From Spirosoma foliorum (GTDB lineage Bacteria > Bacteroidota > Bacteroidia > Cytophagales > Spirosomataceae), in contig NZ_CP059732.1 of the NCBI RefSeq assembly GCF_014117325.1, positions 3,981,001-4,045,000 on the forward strand: a stretch of DNA of 64,000 nucleotides, given 5' to 3'. The notes under the pieces are model-generated. The model made no database searches. It saw only the letters and a list, made by a program, of their open reading frames with translations, and was not told where the DNA came from. The position numbers and the translations under genes are program-made. The number at the start of each line of letters is the position of its first letter. The first letter of the stretch is position 1. Shown piece by piece: positions 61,152 through 64,000 of this stretch.

Positions 61152-62792
61152 TTGAATCGTCGAGACTTTACTCAAACCTTGGGGCTAGGTGCTGCCGGGC
61201 TTTTCATGCCCAAAATACCAGCCCTCGCTCGCACTGTCACCGCCGAAGAATTACTGGAACCCGGCCTGGATATCGCCATTAAGAAACGGCTCGCCGACGC
61301 TGGTTTACACGCTGCCACCGCGAAAGGAGCAACTTATGCCGATGTTCGTATTGGTCGCTACCTGAATCAGTACGTGATGACCCGAGAAGACAAAGTGCAG
61401 AACATCATTAACACGGAGTCGTTTGGCGTGGGCGTTCGGGTAATTGCCAATGGATGCTGGGGATTTGCCGCTATTGGCGATACGCAAAGCGAGGAAGATG
61501 TAGCCCGAACCGCCGAAAAAGCGGTCGCTTTTGCGAAAGCCCATTCCAGGCTCATGAAAAAACCAATTCAACTGGCCCCGCAGAAAGGCTTTGGCGAGGT
61601 CTCTTGGAAGACGAAAGTCGAGAAGAATTCGTTTGAAATTCCGGTTAAAGAGAAAGTGGAATTGTTGTTGACAGCCAATGGTATCGCCATGCAAAATGGG
61701 GCTAGCTTTATCAACAATACCTTGTTCATGATCAATGAACAGAAATATTTTGCTTCGACCGATGGCTCCTATATTGATCAGGATGTTCATCGGATCTGGC
61801 CCAATTTCACCGTTACGGCGGTCGACAAAGCAAGCGGTCTTATGGCAACCCGCGATTCCCTAAGCGCGCCAATGGGTCGAAGCTACGATTACCTCCAAAC
61901 AGCCCCTCCCGATCGGTTGACTGGCGTGACAACTCGCTACAATCAGGGCTACGATATGCTTGAAGATGCCGAAGCAGCCGCTAAACAGGCTCGCCTGAAG
62001 CTAAAGGCCAAGACTGTAGAACCCGGCAAATGGGATTTAGTACTCGACCCATCGCATACCTATTTAACGATTCACGAATCAGTTGGACACGCGACCGAGC
62101 TGGATCGGGTATTGGGCTATGAAGCGAATCTGGCCGGAACTTCATTTGCCACCATCGATAAATGGAAGTCCAAAAACTTCAATTACGGTAGTCCGGTCGT
62201 CAATTTCTTCGCCGACAAAACGCAACCGGGCTCGCTGGGCGACGTAGGTTGGGATGACGAAGGCGTAAAAACCAAGAAATGGGATATTATTAAGGACGGC
62301 ATTCTGGTCAACTATCAAGCCATCCGCGACCAGGTTCATATGCTGGGCGAAACCGAGTCGCAGGGGTGTTGCTATGCCGATAGCTGGAGCACCGTTCAGT
62401 TCCAGCGCATGGCGAATATTTCATTGGCACCGGGTAAAGAGCGACTTTCAGTCGATGAGATGATCAAGGATGTCAAAAAAGGCATTTACATCATCGGCGA
62501 CGGCTCCTATTCCATTGACCAACAGCGGTATAACTTCCAGTTTGGCGGTCAGTTATTCTACGAAATCAAGGATGGCCAAATTGTCGGAATGCTTCGGGAT
62601 GTGGCTTACCAGTCCAATACACAGGAATTCTGGAACTCCTGCGTAAAAGTATGCGACGAACGCGACTACCGTATGGGGGGCACTTTCTTCGACGGCAAAG
62701 GTCAGCCCGCTCAAATCAACTCGGTGTCGCACGGCAGCTCAACAGCACGCTTCAACGGCGTAAACGTACTCAACACGGGACGGAAAATATAA
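61152..62792 (+). CDS. tldD: Tat-exported TldD-type metalloprotease (copy 3)
   Basis: The 546-residue protein aligns with copy 2 without gaps of note: Tat signal NRRDFTQTLGLGAAGLFMP, zinc motif TIHESVGHATELD (H308 onward) and C-terminal NSCVKVCDERDYRMGGTF. It starts with TTG, preceded by AGGAGA, where the other two copies start with ATG. The separate terminator before it and the AT-rich gap suggest it has its own promoter. Intact catalytic residues indicate a working enzyme. Confidence 0.92.
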   Translation: MNRRDFTQTLGLGAAGLFMPKIPALARTVTAEELLEPGLDIAIKKRLADAGLHAATAKGATYADVRIGRYLNQYVMTREDKVQNIINTESFGVGVRVIANGCWGFAAIGDTQSEEDVARTAEKAVAFAKAHSRLMKKPIQLAPQKGFGEVSWKTKVEKNSFEIPVKEKVELLLTANGIAMQNGASFINNTLFMINEQKYFASTDGSYIDQDVHRIWPNFTVTAVDKASGLMATRDSLSAPMGRSYDYLQTAPPDRLTGVTTRYNQGYDMLEDAEAAAKQARLKLKAKTVEPGKWDLVLDPSHTYLTIHESVGHATELDRVLGYEANLAGTSFATIDKWKSKNFNYGSPVVNFFADKTQPGSLGDVGWDDEGVKTKKWDIIKDGILVNYQAIRDQVHMLGETESQGCCYADSWSTVQFQRMANISLAPGKERLSVDEMIKDVKKGIYIIGDGSYSIDQQRYNFQFGGQLFYEIKDGQIVGMLRDVAYQSNTQEFWNSCVKVCDERDYRMGGTFFDGKGQPAQINSVSHGSSTARFNGVNVLNTGRKI

Positions 62793-62796
62793 AATT

Positions 62797-62882
62797 GTTT
62801 ACGGTTTTCGGTTTATGGTTTACGGGGAGCTTACGCGTCTGTAACTCATGCATCAACCAACCATAAACTGAAAACCGTAAAC
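62797..62882. repeat. Inverted repeat of the TTTACGG word family between tldD3 and tldE3
   Basis: Arms 62797-62820 and 62859-62882 match with one mismatch (GTTTACGGTTTTCGGTTTAT on the left). Spacer 38 nt. The words differ from those of the first two tld junctions, although the flanking genes are paralogues. Confidence 0.9.
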
Positions 62883-62901
62883 CACAAACCGAAAACTCTT
62901 T

Positions 62902-64000
62902 ATGGCCATCATATCTAAAGAAGAAGCAAAGAAAATTCTGGATAAAGCGTTGTCTTTTTCTAAAGCCGACGAAATGAGTGTCAGCCTGGGCGGAGGCCGA
63001 ACGAGTAATATTCGCTATGCTCTAAATAGCGTCTCCTCCGGTGGTGAATTCGACAACATGTCGCTGTTAATCACAGCTGGAATCGGCAAACGGATGGGTT
63101 CGGCAACCATCAACGAGTTCAACGATAAGGCTATTGAACGAACCGTTCGGCGGGCCGAGGAAATTGCCCGTCTAGCCCCCGAAAACTCCGAATATATGCC
63201 CATGATTGGGCCGCAGACCTATCTTGAAACGCCCATGTATTCCGAAAATACGGCCAAGATGGACGCTGAATACCGGGCTCAGGTCGCTTTTGACAGCGTT
63301 GACGCCTGCGAACAAAAAAATCTGAGTGCAGCAGGATTCATGCAGGACTCGGCGGGCTTTTCGGCTATCGCGAATAGCAAGGGATTGTTTGGATACAATA
63401 AAGCCACGTCGGTCGACTTTTCCGTTACCGTCCGAACAGCCGATGCCACTGGCTCGGGCTATGTCACCCGCGATTTCAACGACATCTCGAAACTAAAGAC
63501 CCGCTCGGTAACAGGTATTGCCATGCAGAAAGCATTGGCCTCGACGAACGCACGAGCCTTAGAACCAGGCAAGTATACCGTAATTCTGGAACCTACCGCA
63601 ATGGGTACTTTATTACAGAGTATGATGGGCGGCATGGATACCCGGCTGGCCGACGAAGGCCGGAGTTTCCTTAGCAAAAAAGGGGGCGGTACTCGTCTGG
63701 GCGAAAAAATGCTGGATGAACGTGTCACCATTTATTCTGATCCAATGAACCTGGAAGCCCCCAGTGAACCCTTTGCTGGCGAAGGCCGGAATCGTACAGG
63801 TTCCTTTCTCGGTGGAGGGGGTGCCGTTAGTGACGGACGTCCACAAGAAAAAATAACGTGGTTTGAAAACGGGGTAGTCAAAAATATGAGCTATTCCCGT
63901 TTCTGGGCCGATAAGAAGGGCGTTAAAGCGGTACCTCCGCCTACAGGTTTCATTATGGCAGGTGGTAATCAATCGCTGGCCGATTTGATCAAAAGCACGG
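62902..64000 (+). CDS. tldE: TldE/PmbA-type partner protein (copy 3, partial)
   Basis: The window ends inside this gene; 366 codons are visible from the ATG at 62902. The protein starts MAIISKEEAKKILDKALSFS and follows the other TldE copies, with RRAEEIARLAPENSEYMPMI and EGRSFLSKKGGGTRLGEKML. It carries its own loop, GEGRNRTGSFLGGGGAVSDG, before RPQEKITWFENGV, so all three copies differ in that loop. It is somewhat more divergent than the first two. Confidence 0.88.
   Translation, partial: MAIISKEEAKKILDKALSFSKADEMSVSLGGGRTSNIRYALNSVSSGGEFDNMSLLITAGIGKRMGSATINEFNDKAIERTVRRAEEIARLAPENSEYMPMIGPQTYLETPMYSENTAKMDAEYRAQVAFDSVDACEQKNLSAAGFMQDSAGFSAIANSKGLFGYNKATSVDFSVTVRTADATGSGYVTRDFNDISKLKTRSVTGIAMQKALASTNARALEPGKYTVILEPTAMGTLLQSMMGGMDTRLADEGRSFLSKKGGGTRLGEKMLDERVTIYSDPMNLEAPSEPFAGEGRNRTGSFLGGGGAVSDGRPQEKITWFENGVVKNMSYSRFWADKKGVKAVPPPTGFIMAGGNQSLADLIKST

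Noticed and set aside
1..64000. Search for rRNA, tRNA, transposase or prophage genes
   Set aside because: No clover-leaf, rRNA-like stretch or transposase motif was recognised by eye on either strand; a tRNA scan would settle this.

Overview
The window comes from a Bacteroidota chromosome, most likely of the order Cytophagales and close to Spirosoma. This is inferred from a SusC/SusD pair, gldC (a gliding gene confined to the phylum), several outer-membrane proteins typical of the phylum, about ten matches to its TAnnTTTG -7 promoter box, and few Shine-Dalgarno sites. I see no rRNA, tRNA, CRISPR array, transposase or prophage. Most of the window is ordinary chromosomal housekeeping and envelope biology.

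Layout. 1-7.9 kb (minus strand): start of an ethanolamine-type permease, a Tat-exported phospholipase C and a SusCD uptake pair, with a double LacI-type operator upstream. 8.5-21.6 kb: small EamA transporter, PIF1-like helicase with HRDC and HTH ends, DUF6169 gene with an overlapping 59-residue ORF, VWA membrane protein, fabG, GDPD-like lipase, GMC oxidoreductase, clpC and a WbqC-like protein. 21.7-33.9 kb: two tandem LpxL-like acyltransferases, ispG, DUF6728, MmcQ/YjbR, TPR protein, TonB-type receptor, thioredoxin-like protein, gldC, ArsC/Spx-like reductase, truncated globin, DUF4197. 34-46.9 kb: cinA, a 2-oxoacid dehydrogenase E2, 5'(3')-nucleotidase, fatty acid desaturase, DUF4159-rsmE, mtaB, DUF1304, amtB with an outer-membrane porin, ferredoxin and LuxC-like acyl-CoA reductase. 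47-54 kb: three esterase-type hydrolases and a GH16 glucanase, DinB protein, ATP-grasp protein, lipoprotein. 54.4-64 kb: three consecutive tldD-tldE pairs, the last cut by the window edge.

The most unusual feature is the DNA between and inside the genes. I aligned 23 long inverted repeats by eye (arms of about 18-50 nt, many perfect or with one mismatch). Most fill the 60-120 nt gap between neighbouring genes almost exactly, often using bases of the flanking stop or start codons. They fall into recurring families. One set has an internal palindrome in each arm, giving a REPIN-like layout. Another set has arms made of degenerate 6-8 nt words such as TTTACGA. Two lie in frame inside coding regions: a 78-nt element in ispG and a 96-nt element in the linker of the E2 gene. 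The three tldD-tldE copies carry different elements at equivalent junctions, which suggests that the elements turn over faster than the genes beside them.
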